Shown: positions 34,731 through 46,706, numbered from the stretch's first letter. The stretch is 64,000 nucleotides of DNA from Stenogyne calaminthoides (GCA_037126765.1 JBBCBC010000001.1:29186804-29250803), one strand, 5' to 3'. Numbers and translations: made by a program. The notes: generated from the letters alone by a model not told the origin.

Positions 34731-36572
34731 TGTTGGAGAATTATTTGCACGGATCTATTCGTGATGAATATTTAAATACAAATTTAATTCTAACAATTAT
34801 TACTAGCATGAATTAATCCTATATTAATTCAAATAATAATTCAACAACAAATCATGCATATAAACAGTTCACATAAATCCTACGCATGAGGAATTGCTAC
34901 GGGTTTACTTGAACGAACCTCTTGGAGTGACAATGGTCTCATCGATTAAACACACCGAAAAGCCTTCCCAAGTATTTCCTAGTCCTTGCTCGACAATCTG
35001 GTGGAAGGATGCTCGCGAACAATTAACAAAAGGGAAAATAAAAAATTGTTGCACCACCTTTGTGGATTTACTAATTTTTCCAGCACATGGAATTGTACTT
35101 GGGAATGAAAGAATCATCCCCTATTTATAGATGGGGTGGTGGTCGAAATTTTGAGGAAAAACCAATGTGGGAAAATCTTTTCTTGATCTCCAAGAAATCT
35201 TGAATATATCTCCAATATTCTTTTATCCATAATTAAAATATTCCACAAAAATCCCACCTCATCTTGTTATGGCAAATTTTCGAAAATTAAGAGACAAGAT
35301 TCCAAGATTTGGATCTTCTTGAATTTATGATATATACTTGTATTTCAAGAAATACATATCTTCCATAATATATTTTTCAAGAAAATCAAGAAAATCTTTC
35401 TTTCCCTTTTATTTCAAAAATTTCGAAAATCTCACTATGAATAACCAAGTGGGAGATTTCTTGAATTTAATGAGATAATCTTGTATTCCAAAAATACATA
35501 TCTTCATTCCATAACAAAATTCAAAGAAAATCTTTCTCCCCTTTTATCCATAATTTTCGAAAAAGAGAGGAAAAATAAGGCAACAAAATTTATTTTATTT
35601 TTAAACACCTTTTTCAGTTATTGGACTTTATGTTGGGCTACTTGGGGGGCCTTTAGGAGAATTAAGATTGGACCTTCCAATGAATCTTGAATTATCAATA
35701 TTGAGCCACAATATTATTCAAGCCCATAAATATTAATTAATCCCACTACATAATTAATATTGCATTATCCATCTTAACCCATATTACAGTCAATATGGCT
35801 CCCGGTTATTATTTCCCGTGTTTAAGATTATCTAGCCCATTAATTAATTAAAGCCACTGAAATAGCTTTCCATTAATTAATATCTTTTGTCCTTGGTTAA
35901 GGAACAGTTCAACATTATTATCCATACCGGAAACTAGTTCCACTTGCAAGATTTGGTATGATAAATCTTATGAACCTCCCAAGGGGGCAAATCGAACAAG
36001 CGTACTTGCACATGATTCTCCGTATTAATTCTTAGCAATCGCATGTGACCAATAATATTGCCCAAGATATAAAGTATTGAATCTCGTTGATTCTCTACCC
36101 GTGATAAGTCAAAGCAATAGTTATCAACCACACGTGATCCTATTTAAGGGACAAAGATTAAGAAATAACGAACCACTGAGGTCTAATTCTTCCTTGTTCA
36201 GTTCTGAAGAATTTGTCCTCCTGTAGGTCCTATTCAGTGCATCAGTCATGCACTAGTGTAATCTCTTGGTCAAGACAAGCCAATCTGAGCCTTACACTTC
36301 AACCTTTCACGATGGATTGTTCATTTCCATCTAGGTCGTGAATGGTGTACTTTTGGTTACAAGGGACTGTTAATTTAATCTTCTGTGATCTGGTATCACT
36401 AAATTAACTACAATGTAACACACACTATTTATTGAACATTTATGCAGTAAATATATGTAACATTCGATTATATTTAAAGCATCAGTGATAAACAATTTAT
36501 TTCAGTAAATAAGTCCGAAATTCAGTTTTGATTATACAAAATAAAAGCATACTTTCCAGTATAATCCCAACA
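34731..36572 (-). repeat. 3' LTR of the copia element (1842 bp)
   Basis: Runs TGTTGGAGAATTATTTGC to GTATAATCCCAACA. A scatter of substitutions and a small indel distinguish it from 44123-45953. A TATA box (CTATAAATAG, minus strand) is at 35121-35130. Confidence 0.93.
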
Positions 36573-36695
36573 ATCTCCCACTTATACTCAAAGTCTTCTT
36601 TTAAGTATACTACAACATGTCTCGTGTAGTTCCTAATACGTGACATCTAATGTCACCTACACAAACCCAATAATATCTCCCACTTATACTCAAAG
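36573..36695 (-). other. Polypurine tract and its duplicate
   Basis: Minus strand reads GTGGGAGAT against the LTR (36573-36581). A 21-bp stretch including it (36573-36593) recurs exactly at 36675-36695, 102 bp away, so the element has two PPT-like tracts. Confidence 0.75.
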
Positions 36696-37871
36696 CAGAT
36701 TGACAACGATCTTGACACCCATTCCTTCCACATGTCTCTCGAATGTATTCGGAGGCAGACCCTTTTTGTGAATGGATCTCGCTGTTGTCTTATGAAGCGA
36801 TCTTTTGCCACCTCTATATCTCATCTCTTAATGATTTCTCGTATAAGATGGTATTTTTTCAATGTGTTTGTGTTTGCCTTGTGGGCTCTTGGTTCCCTTG
36901 AATTTGCAACTGCTCCGACATTGTCACAATAAACAGTGATTGTCCTGGGCAAATTCGGAACTACGTCCAAGTCCACTAGGAAGTTCTTGAGTCAAACCGC
37001 TTCTTTCGTTGCCTCGCAAGCAGCTACATATTCGGCTTCCATGGTAGAATCTGCGATGCATTTTTGTTTAACGCTTCTCCATGTCATGGCTCCTCCCCCC
37101 ATGCAAAACACACTATCGGAGGTAGATTTTCTGGAATCTAAGTCTGATTGGAAATCCGAGTCCGTGTAGCTGATGGGGATTAGACTATCTAACTGATAAA
37201 TCAACATTCTATCTCGAGTTCTTTTCAGATACTTCAGAATGTTTTTGACTGCCGTCCAATGTTCTTTCCCCGGGTTACTTTGATATCTTGCCACCATGCA
37301 AATGGCAAAGCAGATATCCGGTCTCGTACACAGCATTGCATACATAAGGCTTCCGACAGCCGAAGCATATGGAATGCCTTTCATGTCATCTATCTCCTTT
37401 TGTGTCTTAGGGCACATTTTCTTGGATAGATGGATTCCATCTCTGAAAGGTACGAAGCCTTTCTTAGAATCCTGCATGCTGAATCGTTTCAAGATAGTGT
37501 CTACGTATGAAGCTTGCGATAAGCCTATCATCCTTTTCTTGCGATCTCGAGTGATCTTGATCCCAAGGATGTGCGCGGCTTCTCCTAAGTCCTTCATATC
37601 AAATGTTTTGTAAGCCATGCCCTTACGTCTGATAACACCTTTACATCGTTCCCGATGATCAGAATGTCGTCTACGTATAGTACTAAGAATACCAATGCAG
37701 TTCCGACACGCTTTTTGTACACACAACTTTCGAACTCGTTTTGATCAAACCCGTAAGACTTTATAACATGATCAAAACATTGGTTCCAAGCTCTGGATGC
37801 CTGTTTGAGTCCGTAAATAGACTTCATGAGCTTACAAACTAGGTGTTCTTGGCCTTTTTCAATGAAGCCTT
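36690..37871 (-). pseudogene. Copia RT (C-part) and RNase H, frame-broken
   Basis: RT resumes right after the solo LTR with MKSIYGLKQASRAWNQCFDH and the catalytic LYVDDILIIGND. A one-base deletion near 37650 shifts the frame to FDMKDLGEAAHILGIKITRD. RNase H shows SYTDSDFQSDLDSRKSTSD and EAEYVAACEATKEAV, ended by TGA at 36992; homologous text continues to about 36690. Confidence 0.9.
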
Positions 37872-39709
37872 TGTTGGGATTATACTGGAAAGTATGCTTT
37901 TACTTTGTATAATCAAAACTGAATTTCGGACTTATTTACTGGAATAAATTGTTTATCACTAATGCTTTAAATATCATCGAATGTTACATATATTTACTGC
38001 ATAACTGTTCAATAAATAGTACGTGTTACATTGTAGTTAATTTAGTGATACCAGATCACAGAAGATTTAATTAACAGTTCCTTGTAACCAAAAGTACACC
38101 ATTCACATGGAAATGAACAATCCATCGTGAAAGGTTGACGTGTAAGGCTCAGATTGGCTTGTCTTGACCAAGAGATTACACTAGTGCATGACTGATGCAC
38201 TGAATAGGACCTACAGGAGGACAAATTCTTCAGAACTGAACAAGGAAGAATTAGACCTCAGTGGTTCGTTATTTCTTAATCTTTGTCCCTTAAATAGGAT
38301 CACGTGTGGTTGATAACTATTGCTTTGACTTATCACGGGTAGAGAATCAACGAGATTCAATACTTTATATCTTGGGCAATATTATTGGTCACATGCGATT
38401 GCTAAGAATTAATACGGAGAATCATGTGCAAGTACGCTTATTCGATTTGCCCCCTTGGGAGGTTCATAAGATTTATCATACCAAATCTTGCAAGTGGAAC
38501 TAGTTTCCGGTATGTATAATAATGTTGAACCGTTCCTTAACCAAGGACAAAAGATATTAATTAATGGAAAGCTATTTCAGTGGCTTGAATTAATTAATGG
38601 GCTAGATAATCTTAAACACGGGAAATAATAACCGGGAGCCATATTGACTGTAATATGGGTTAAGATGGATAGTGCAATATTAATTATGTAGTGGGATTAA
38701 TTAATATTTATGGGCTTGAATAATATTGTGGCTCAATATTGATAATTCAAGATCCATTGGAAGATCCAATCTTAATTCTCCTAAAGGCCCCCCAAGTAGC
38801 CCAACATAAAATCCAATAACTGAAAAAGGTGTTTAAAAATAAAATAAATATTTGTTGCTTATTTTTTTCCATGAATTTCGAAAATCATAAATAAAAGAGG
38901 GAGAAAGATTTTCTTTGAATTTTGTTATGGAATGAAGATATGTATTCTTGGAATACAAGATTATCGCATTGAATTCAAGAAATCTACCACTTGGTTATTT
39001 ATGGGGATATTTTCGAAAATTTTGAATATAAAGGGAAAGAAAGATTTTCTTGATTTTCTTGAAAAGATATTATGGAAGATATGTATTTCTTGGAATACAA
39101 GTATATCTCATAAATTCAAGAAGATCCAAATCTTGGTTTCTTTACCCTATTATTTTCGAAATATTCCATAACAAATAAGAGAAAGGGATTTTGTGGAATA
39201 TTTTAATTATGGAGAAAAGAATATATGAGATATATTCAAGATTTCTTGGGGATCAAGAAAATATTTTTTTCTCTCTATTCCACATGAAAAATCGGCCACC
39301 ACCCTCTATAAATAGGGGATAAATATTTCATTCCCAAGTGCAATTCCATGTGCTAGAAAAAATTAGTAAATCCACAAAAGGTGGTGCAACAATTTTTTAT
39401 TTTTCCTTTTGTTAATTGTTTGCGAGCATCCTTCCACCGGATTGTCGAGCAAGGACTAGGGAATACTTGGGAAGGCTTTTTGGTGTGTTTTCATCGACGA
39501 GTCCATTGCCATTCCAAGAGGTACGTTCACGTAAACTCGTAGTAATTCCGCATGCATAGGATTTACGTGAACTGTTTTATATGCATGATTTGTTGTTGAA
39601 TTACTATTTGAATTAATATAGGATTAATTCATGCTAGTAATAATTGTTAGAATTAAATTTGTATTTAAATATTCATCCCGAATAGATCCGTGCAAATAAT
39701 TCCCCAACA
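37872..39709 (+). repeat. Solo LTR of the same copia family, opposite orientation, TSD GCCTT
   Basis: Reads TGTTGGGATTATACTGG to AATTCCCCAACA, the reverse complement of the flanking LTRs; 1838 bp. GCCTT at 37867-37871 and 39710-39714 is the target duplication. The RT frame continues on both sides (MQQPEG, then FIEKGQ), so it is an insertion followed by LTR-LTR recombination. TATA box CTATAAATAG at 39306-39315. Confidence 0.95.
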
Positions 39710-40120
39710 GCCTTCGGGTTGTTGCATATAGATTTCTTCATCAAGACTTTCGTTAAGGAAAGCTGTCTCGACATCCATTTGCCAGATTTCAAAGTCGAGA
39801 TGCGCAGCAATCGACAAGAGAATTTGGATGGACTTGAGCATTGCTATGGGCGAAAAAGTTTCCTCATAGTCGATCCCTTCTTTCTGAGTATAACCTTTCG
39901 CCACAAGTCTTGCCTTGAAGGTTTCCACCTTCCCGTCCGGTCCTCTTTTTCTCTTGTATACCCACTTGCAACCAATGGGTTTGACCCCATTAAGTGGTTC
40001 GACTAGCTCACACACTCTATTATGATCCATAGAACCCATTTCAGCTTTCATTGTTGTTTGCCAAGAACCTGCATCCTTGTCTTGGATTGCCTCGTCATAT
40101 GTCCATGGGTCTGATTCTTC
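39710..40120 (-). pseudogene. Copia RT, N-terminal part
   Basis: Same frame as the upstream 785-codon ORF after a TAA. RT start motifs are KPIGCKWVYKRKRGPDGKVE, FKARLVAKGYTQKEGIDYEE and FEIWQMDVETAFLN. Cut at MQQPEG by the solo LTR. Confidence 0.9.
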
Positions 40121-42478
40121 TTATCCGGGAATCAAGTCCGAGGACTCTCCTATCCCCATGAATCTCTCGGGCTGTCTCACAACCCTCCCACTACGACGAG
40201 ATTCCGGTTGTATAAGTGTGTCGTTTGGTATGTCATCTTGTACAGTTGGCACTGAGGTTAGCACCCTTAGCTCATTTAAGGTAATCTCACTTCTTGGTCT
40301 TCTTTTGTTTATATAGTATTCTTCCAAAAATCTAAAGTGGGTGCTTATTACCACCTTTTGATCTTCGGGACCATAGAACACACACCCTTTTGTTCCCTCG
40401 GGGTATCCTACAAACAACCTTAATTCTGATCGAGGATCCAATTTTCCGGCTTCCTTGTCCATCACGTAGGCCGGACACCCCCAAATCTTCATGTGTCTCA
40501 AATTGGGCTTGTGTCCGGTCCACAATTCTTTGGGAGTTTTGGGAACCGATTTGGATGGCACCAAGTTCAGAATGTAGGCTGCTGTTTCCAAGGCATGATC
40601 CCAAAACGACTTGGGAAGATCCGCATAACTCATCATAGATCTAACCATTTCCAAAAGAGTTATGTTTCTTCGCTCTGCAACCCCGTTTTGTTGAGGGGTT
40701 CCGGGTGCAGTTAGCTGGGATGCAGTCCCTTTATCAGATAAGTAGTTCAAAAACTCATCCCTGAGGTACTCGCCTCCATGATCGGATCGTAGAGACTTGA
40801 TACGTTTTTCCCTATGATTCTCTGCTTGAGCCTTAAATTCTTTGAATTTCTCAAAGGTCTCAGATTTATGCTTCATAAGGAAAATATAATCGTACCTTGA
40901 GTAGTCATCAATAAAAATGACGAAATACTCATAACCTCCTCTTGCTTTGATTGACATTGGACCACATACGTCTGTGTGAACGATTTCTAACACTTCTTTG
41001 GCTCTATTCCACTTGGCTCCGAATGCCCTCTTGGTCATTTTACCCTCCAAACATGATTCGCAGGTTGGAATTGGTTCAACTTGGAGAAACTCCAGTGAAC
41101 CGTCTTTCACCAACCTTTGGATCCTCTTTGGATTAATATGACCCAATCTTAAATGCCATAGAAGTGTCTCGTTCACGTCTGATGAACGTTTTCTTTTCTC
41201 GGAAACAGTTGATGTGTTATAGGATGCATTTCGTGAGTGGTGTGCATAGTTAATTGTATAGAGATTATTCGACAACGTTCCATGACAGATAAATTTATCA
41301 TAAAGAGAAATGGTAACAACTTTATTAAAAGTAACCGAATATCCATCAAGATAAAGTTTAGAAACTGAAATTAAATTCTTTTTAAAATTTGGAACGTAAA
41401 GAACATCTCTTAAAATTAAAACTCTGTCTTCAAATGGCAGGTGCACTTCTCCCACTGCTTCAGCTACCACTCTCGTAGCATTGCCCAGTGTGATGAGGAT
41501 ATCACTCTCACTAAGTTGCCGGGTCCGCTTGAATCCCTGTAAAGTGAAACAAACATGATCAGTGGATCCCGTATCCACTACCCATAAATGGGAGGCATAC
41601 ACCGCTAAGCAAGTTACAACAACTAGTGCGTGAGAATTACCTTTCTTTCCATTCCTTTTGGGTTTGGAACAGGCTGACCTCCAACGTCCCTTTTCACCGC
41701 AGTTAAAGCACTTCCCCTTAGCTGGCTTGCTCACTCCTTTACCTCCCTTCACCTTTTCTTTGCCATTGGCAACACTTGAGTTCACTTGCTTGTGGCTTTT
41801 GTCTTTTTTCTTGTTCTTACCACCCCTTGGCCTAGAAGAAGAAGAAGGTCCATTTGCCACCAAGGCTTGGCTCTTTTGTCCCAATATCGCCTCTGCCGAG
41901 ACCAAAGCTTGCAATAGATCAGGCATCGAGAACTTCTGATTATTCATCTGGTAGTTCAACCTGAACTGTTCAAAACTTTTCGGCAGAGAGTGGAGCACAA
42001 AATCGATTTGGGTCTCGATGTCGTATTCAGCGCCAAGTACCTCAAGTTTGTTAAGGCGAGCCATCATCTGGAGAACGGGCTCCCTTACGGGCGTTCCCTC
42101 CACTATTTTCATAGAGAGCAAGTCTCTCATGGTGATCTGACGAGCCACACGGTTATGATGTTGAAACATCGCTTTAAGACTAGTCATGATGTCTGCAGCG
42201 GTCTCAACGTTCTGGTGTTGGTGTTGCAACACATCTGACATGGAAGCCCAGATGGTACACTTTGCCATTTCGTTGGAACGCTCCCAGTCAGCATACTCTT
42301 TCTTAACCGTTTTAGTTGACTCATCTTTTGGCTTTTCTGGTTTAGGTGTAGTGAGAACCCAGTTATGGCTTTGTGCAGTGAGGACAATAGTAAGTTTACG
42401 ATTCCAATCAACGAAGGTTTCACCAGTAAGTAAATTGTCTTTAAGTATATTGAACAATGGATTAAAAGGTTGCGACAT
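40121..42478 (-). CDS. Copia gag-protease-integrase ORF, 785 codons
   Basis: A single open frame starting MSQPFNPLFNILKDNLLTGE. Residues about 1-220 are UBN2-type gag (WASMSDVLQHQHQNVETA). A zinc knuckle CFNCGEKGRWRSAC follows at about residue 258, with Arg where the family has His. Protease has VVDTGSTDHVC (about 303). Pre-integrase is LLWHLRLGHINPKRIQRLV with CESCLEGK. Integrase has VHTDVCGPM, RSDHGGEYLRDEF and GTPQQNGVAERRN for the D,D-35-E triad. It stops at a TAA just before RT, in the same frame. The start is set by family gag N-termini and the leader upstream. Lineage TAR/Tork-like, by motif style only. Confidence 0.9.
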   Translation of the reverse strand: MSQPFNPLFNILKDNLLTGETFVDWNRKLTIVLTAQSHNWVLTTPKPEKPKDESTKTVKKEYADWERSNEMAKCTIWASMSDVLQHQHQNVETAADIMTSLKAMFQHHNRVARQITMRDLLSMKIVEGTPVREPVLQMMARLNKLEVLGAEYDIETQIDFVLHSLPKSFEQFRLNYQMNNQKFSMPDLLQALVSAEAILGQKSQALVANGPSSSSRPRGGKNKKKDKSHKQVNSSVANGKEKVKGGKGVSKPAKGKCFNCGEKGRWRSACSKPKRNGKKGNSHALVVVTCLAVYASHLWVVDTGSTDHVCFTLQGFKRTRQLSESDILITLGNATRVVAEAVGEVHLPFEDRVLILRDVLYVPNFKKNLISVSKLYLDGYSVTFNKVVTISLYDKFICHGTLSNNLYTINYAHHSRNASYNTSTVSEKRKRSSDVNETLLWHLRLGHINPKRIQRLVKDGSLEFLQVEPIPTCESCLEGKMTKRAFGAKWNRAKEVLEIVHTDVCGPMSIKARGGYEYFVIFIDDYSRYDYIFLMKHKSETFEKFKEFKAQAENHREKRIKSLRSDHGGEYLRDEFLNYLSDKGTASQLTAPGTPQQNGVAERRNITLLEMVRSMMSYADLPKSFWDHALETAAYILNLVPSKSVPKTPKELWTGHKPNLRHMKIWGCPAYVMDKEAGKLDPRSELRLFVGYPEGTKGCVFYGPEDQKVVISTHFRFLEEYYINKRRPRSEITLNELRVLTSVPTVQDDIPNDTLIQPESRRSGRVVRQPERFMGIGESSDLIPG

Positions 42479-44107
42479 GATGAACTGAAATAAATAATAA
42501 TATGCATAAGCACAAATATATCACAAGATTCGATCACATGTTTCATATTAAAATCTCAAAAAAAAAAAATGAACATGCATCAGCCAACATCTCAAAACAG
42601 TTTAAATAAGCCACGTGGGGTGGGTCATTATTTAAACACATTCAAGCAGGTTATAAACAAGAACAGTTACAAACCTTTAATATCCAGATTAATAGTTGGC
42701 TCCCACTTGACCAATATAAAATTGACAGAGACTTCGGGAAAGTATATGCATATCAATTTTATTCCTAAGTAATAACCATGATTAAATACAGAATTATTAT
42801 TTCGCTTTGAACGAGCGTCGTGGGGAGGATCATCGTCGCCACTAGTAATAATCCACAATCATCCATCTGGAATTTATTCATGTGAAAGCAATCTTTTGAC
42901 CGTCCCGTGGGGGGAATTTCTCCAAAAGAATTCACAAATAAATAAATCATGGAGGTCAAAATTAATTCAATTTTATTATCCGAAATAAAATTGTCAATTA
43001 ATTATTTAAACATACTTAGTAATTTTTTTGAAGGTGAGATTTTTCATTTGGCAATTCTCATGCAAACACATTTAAACAAATTAAATAAAGCACAAGAAAT
43101 CACAACAATAAATCAAGCAAAGAGGAAAAACAAAACATATTGGGCACAAATTATCCAATTGTCATGGTTTGATTTTTCTTGGCTTAATCTTGAAGAAACA
43201 CGTCTCGAATTTCTCCCACTCGTTCGTCTCGAAAAAATACTTCGTCTGGGAACCTCCACGCCATGCAGCTCGCAGTCGGGATGCACGCCGTCTTGAATTT
43301 CTCCTACTCGATCGTCTCGAAAAGAACTCCGTCTCGAAACGCCACGCCAAGTAGCTCGCAGCCGGGATGCACTCCCACATCCGACCGGCCCCTTGGTCAA
43401 TCAACCTCGGCAGCCTCGTAGACCTTTGGCAGTACCGCGGCCTTCCTTGCGGCCGACACACGCCTAATAGCCGCTCAAAGAGCGCGTCTGGCGTATCACG
43501 CCGCGCCTTCGCCAAATTCCCCCGCCGGCGGATCTCTCGATAAGCGCCGTCGTCCCCCCAGCGCCGCCATCGCGCCCGTCCGCTTAAAGCCGCTTGCAAG
43601 ATGGTCCCCAAAAGCGCCCATCGTGCGCCGTCTCAGTCTGCGTCGCCCGTCGTTCACGAAAGGCGTCCAAGCGATCCCGCCCGACGCCTAGCATCGTGCC
43701 CGTCCGCATGGCGAAATCCACATCGTGCACGTGCCTCCCTTGGCACGTTTCGCACGATGCACGTCGTACGCGTACAGATCTGGATCTATCTTTTAATTCT
43801 TCGTCTCCGCCTCCGTTTCCGATCCGGTTACAATTTATTTACAAAAAATAAATAAACCTAGATCTAGACTAGTCTATTACATTGATCAAATCAAACAAAT
43901 CCTAATCTACTCGTGGATTTTCTCAAGAGGGCAAAAACAATTGAATGAATCAATTAAAACCACAATTTATATGCATGCATAAATAAACACATTAAATTTC
44001 ATGACAATTGGATACCTGCAAAAAAAGATCTAGCAATTCTACTATCCAATTTCAAATTTAATGAAAATGAATTAAATTACAATTTAAAATTCAGAGCCCA
44101 AAACCGA
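42479..44107 (-). other. Copia 5' leader with GC-rich block
   Basis: About 1.6 kb between PBS and gag, long for copia. From about 43380 to 43760 it is strikingly C/G- and CpG-rich (for example CGCCGTCGTCCCCCCAGCGC), while both sides are AT-rich. An 88-bp tandem duplication around GCTCGCAG.CGGGATGCAC covers 43201-43376. Frames here are not family-like and I do not call genes. Confidence 0.6.
43201..43376. repeat. 88-bp tandem duplication in copia leader
   Basis: CGTCTCGAATTTCTCCCACTCG at 43201 recurs as CGTCTTGAATTTCTCCTACTCG at 43289, diverged by several substitutions. Confidence 0.8.
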
Positions 44108-44120
44108 GGCTCTGATACCA
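44108..44120 (-). other. Primer binding site of copia element
   Basis: Minus strand reads TGGTATCAGAGCC, complementary to initiator-Met tRNA 3' end, two bases from the LTR at 44123. Confidence 0.93.
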
Positions 44121-44122
44121 GT

Positions 44123-45953
44123 TGTTGGGGAATTATTTGCACGGATCTATTCGGGATGAATATTTAAATACAAATTTAATTCTAACAATTATTACTAGCA
44201 TGAATTAATCCTATATTAATTCAAATAATAATTCAACAACAAATCATGAATATAAACAGTTCACATAAATCCCACGCATGCGAATTGCTACGGGTTTACG
44301 TGAACTAACCTCTTGGAGTGGCAATGGTCTCGTCGATTAAACACACCAAAAAGCCTTCCCAAGTATTCCCTAGTCCTTGCTCGACAATCCGGTGGAAGGA
44401 TGCTCGCGAACAATTATCAAAAGGGAAAATAAAAAATTGTTGCACCACCTTTGTGGATTTACTAATTTTTCCAGCACATTGAATTGTACTTGGGAATGAA
44501 AGAATCATCCCCTATTTATAGATGGGGTGGTGGTCGAAATTTTGAGGAAAAACCAATGTGGGAAAATCTTTTCTTGATCTCCAAGAAATCTTGAATATAT
44601 CTCCTATATTCTTTTCTCCATAATTAAAATATTCCACAAAAATCCCACCTGATCTTGTTATGGCAAATTTTCGAAAATTAAGAGACAAGATTCCAAGATT
44701 TGGATCTTCTTGAATTTATGAGATATACTTGTATTTCAAGAAATACATATCTTCCATAATATCTTTTTCAAGAAAATCAAGAAAATCTTTCTTTCCCTTT
44801 TATTTCAAAAATTTCGAAAATCTAACCAAGTGGGAGGTTTCTTGAATTTAATGAGATAATCTTGTATTCCAAGAATACATATCTTCATTCCATAACAAAA
44901 TTCAAAGAAAATTTTTCTCCCCTTTTATCCATAATTTTCGAAAAAGAGAGGAAAAATAAGGCAAGAAAATTTATTTTATTTTTAAACACCTTTTTCAGTT
45001 ATTGGACTTTATGTTTGGCTACTTGGGGGGCCTTTAGGAGAATTAAGATTGGGCATTCCAATGAATCTTGAATTATCAATATTGAGCCACAATATTATTC
45101 AAGCACATAAATATTAATTAATCCCACTACATAATTAATATTGCACTATCCATCTTAACCCATATTACAGTCAATATTGCTCCCGGTTATTATTTTCCGT
45201 GTTTAAGATTATCTAGCCCATTAATTAATTCAAGCCACTGAAATAGCTTTCCATTAATTAATATCTTTTGTACTTGGTTAAGGAACGATTCAACATTATT
45301 ATCCATACCGGAAACTAGTTCCACTTGCAAGATTTGGTATGATAAATCTTATGAACCTCCCAAGGGGGCAAATCGAACAAGCGTACTTGCACACGATTCT
45401 CCGTATTAAATCTTAGCAATCGCATGTGACCAATAATATTGCCCAAGATATAAAGTATTGAATCTCGTTGATTCTCTACCCGTGATAAGTCAAAGCAATA
45501 GTTACCAACCACACGTGATCCTATTTAAGGGACGAAGATTAAGAAATAACGAACCACTGAGGTCTAATTCTTCCTTGTTCAGTTCTGAAGAATTTGTCCT
45601 CCTGTAGGTCCTATTCAGTGCATCAGTCATGCACTAGTGTAATCTCTTGGTCAAGACAAGCCAATCTGAGCCTTACACTTCAACCTTTCACGATGGATTG
45701 TTCATTTCCATCTAGGTCGTGAATGGTGTACTTTTGGTTACAAGGGACTGTTAATTTAATCTTCTGTGATCTGGTATCACTAAATTAACTACAATGTAAC
45801 ACGTACTATTTATTGAACAGTTATGCAGTAAATATATGTAACATTCGATGATATTTAAAGCATCAGTGATAAACAATTTATTTCAGTAAATAAGTCTGAA
45901 ATTCAGTTTTGATTATACAAAGTAAAAGCATACTTTCCAGTATAATCCCAACA
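44123..45953 (-). repeat. 5' LTR of the copia element (1831 bp)
   Basis: Runs TGTTGGGGAATTATTTGC to GTATAATCCCAACA; partner of 34731-36572. TATA box (CTATAAATAG, minus strand) at 44512-44521. It lacks about 10 bp near 44825 that the other LTR has. Confidence 0.93.
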
Positions 45954-45958
45954 CTAAG

Positions 45959-46314
45959 GTGAGGGGAAACAACCGACATTGGGTTACGTCAGTTGCCCCC
46001 ATTGAGTTCATATAGGATGTGAATTTGCTGACATGATGAGTGGGGTCCGTGTCGTCGGCATATTGAGCAATCGAGGTCACCGTAATCTTTGGTTGGACAG
46101 GAGCTAGCATCATTGCTGGTGACAATGGTGACAGAGGGATCCTAGCAGGAGTCGGATTTCCATCCTTAGCTGCGACCTGATCTTGGAGGTCCTCGAGGGT
46201 TTGAACTATTCCCGCAAGTTGATCAGCATCAAATTGGTTGATACCACCTCGCCGAAGATGACGAGGCGATGGACTTCTTTCCGCACTCCCTAGTTGATGA
46301 AGGCTAGGTGAGGG
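45959..46314 (-). pseudogene. Tat gag, middle segment
   Basis: Reads SPSLHQLGSAERSPSPRHLR, LAGIVQTLEDLQDQVAAKDG and SIAQYADDTDPTHHVSKFTS, the start of the capsid domain, up to FPLTL, where the copia element interrupts. Joined to 47935-48617 across the solo LTR and to 34725 across the copia. Confidence 0.85.
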
Positions 46315-46558
46315 TGATGGTCCCGGTGAAATACCCATTTTGCGCGTGCGGAAGCAAACATTTCAGTTCGATGCATATAAAACAGGGGTGAGGGCAGAGT
46401 GTTTCCAATTTTTGCATTTTTAAGCTCATGTGTGTTGTTTTGCTTATAATCGAATGCATATGACAAGTATAAACATAAAGCAGTAAAGAACACAACAATA
46501 TATAGTGGTTCGGACAACCAGTCCTACATCCACTCTCTCTCTCTAGGGAAATTCCTTC

Positions 46559-46706
46559 AATGGGACTTATCACCCTCCACGGGATTGCCTATAGATATTT
46601 ACCGAGCTCACACTCAAACTGGACTTATAACCCTCCACGGGATCGCCTACAGATGTTTAACGAGTTCACACTCCAACGGGACTTATCACCCTCTACGGGA
46701 TTGCCT
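46559..46706. repeat. Tandem repeat, three units of about 59 bp, in solo LTR
   Basis: Units start at about 46561, 46621 and 46679, each with GGACTTAT.ACCCTC.ACGGGA. The third is partial. Confidence 0.85.

Larger units (their letters stand above)
34731..45953 (-). mobile_element. Copia element (TAR/Tork-like) inserted in Tat gag, TSD CTAAG
   Basis: LTRs at 34731-36572 and 44123-45953 have the same orientation and enclose PBS, gag-pol and PPT in minus orientation. CTAAG at 34726-34730 and 45954-45958 is the target duplication. Lesions are a TAA ending the first ORF (40121), a solo LTR in pol (37872-39709), a one-base deletion near 37650, and TGA codons at 36992 and about 36850. Otherwise well preserved, so among the younger insertions here. 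Confidence 0.93.

Noticed and set aside
35934..36131. A 65-codon ORF present in all three copia LTR copies (also 38306-38503 and 45315-45512)
   Set aside because: Two copies are identical, and the differences in the third all change the amino acid, as expected for neutral drift in repeated LTR DNA. No start context or family match.
43162..43855. Several ORFs in the GC-rich copia leader
   Set aside because: Frames on both strands are open simply because GC-rich DNA has few stops; no family-like motif.
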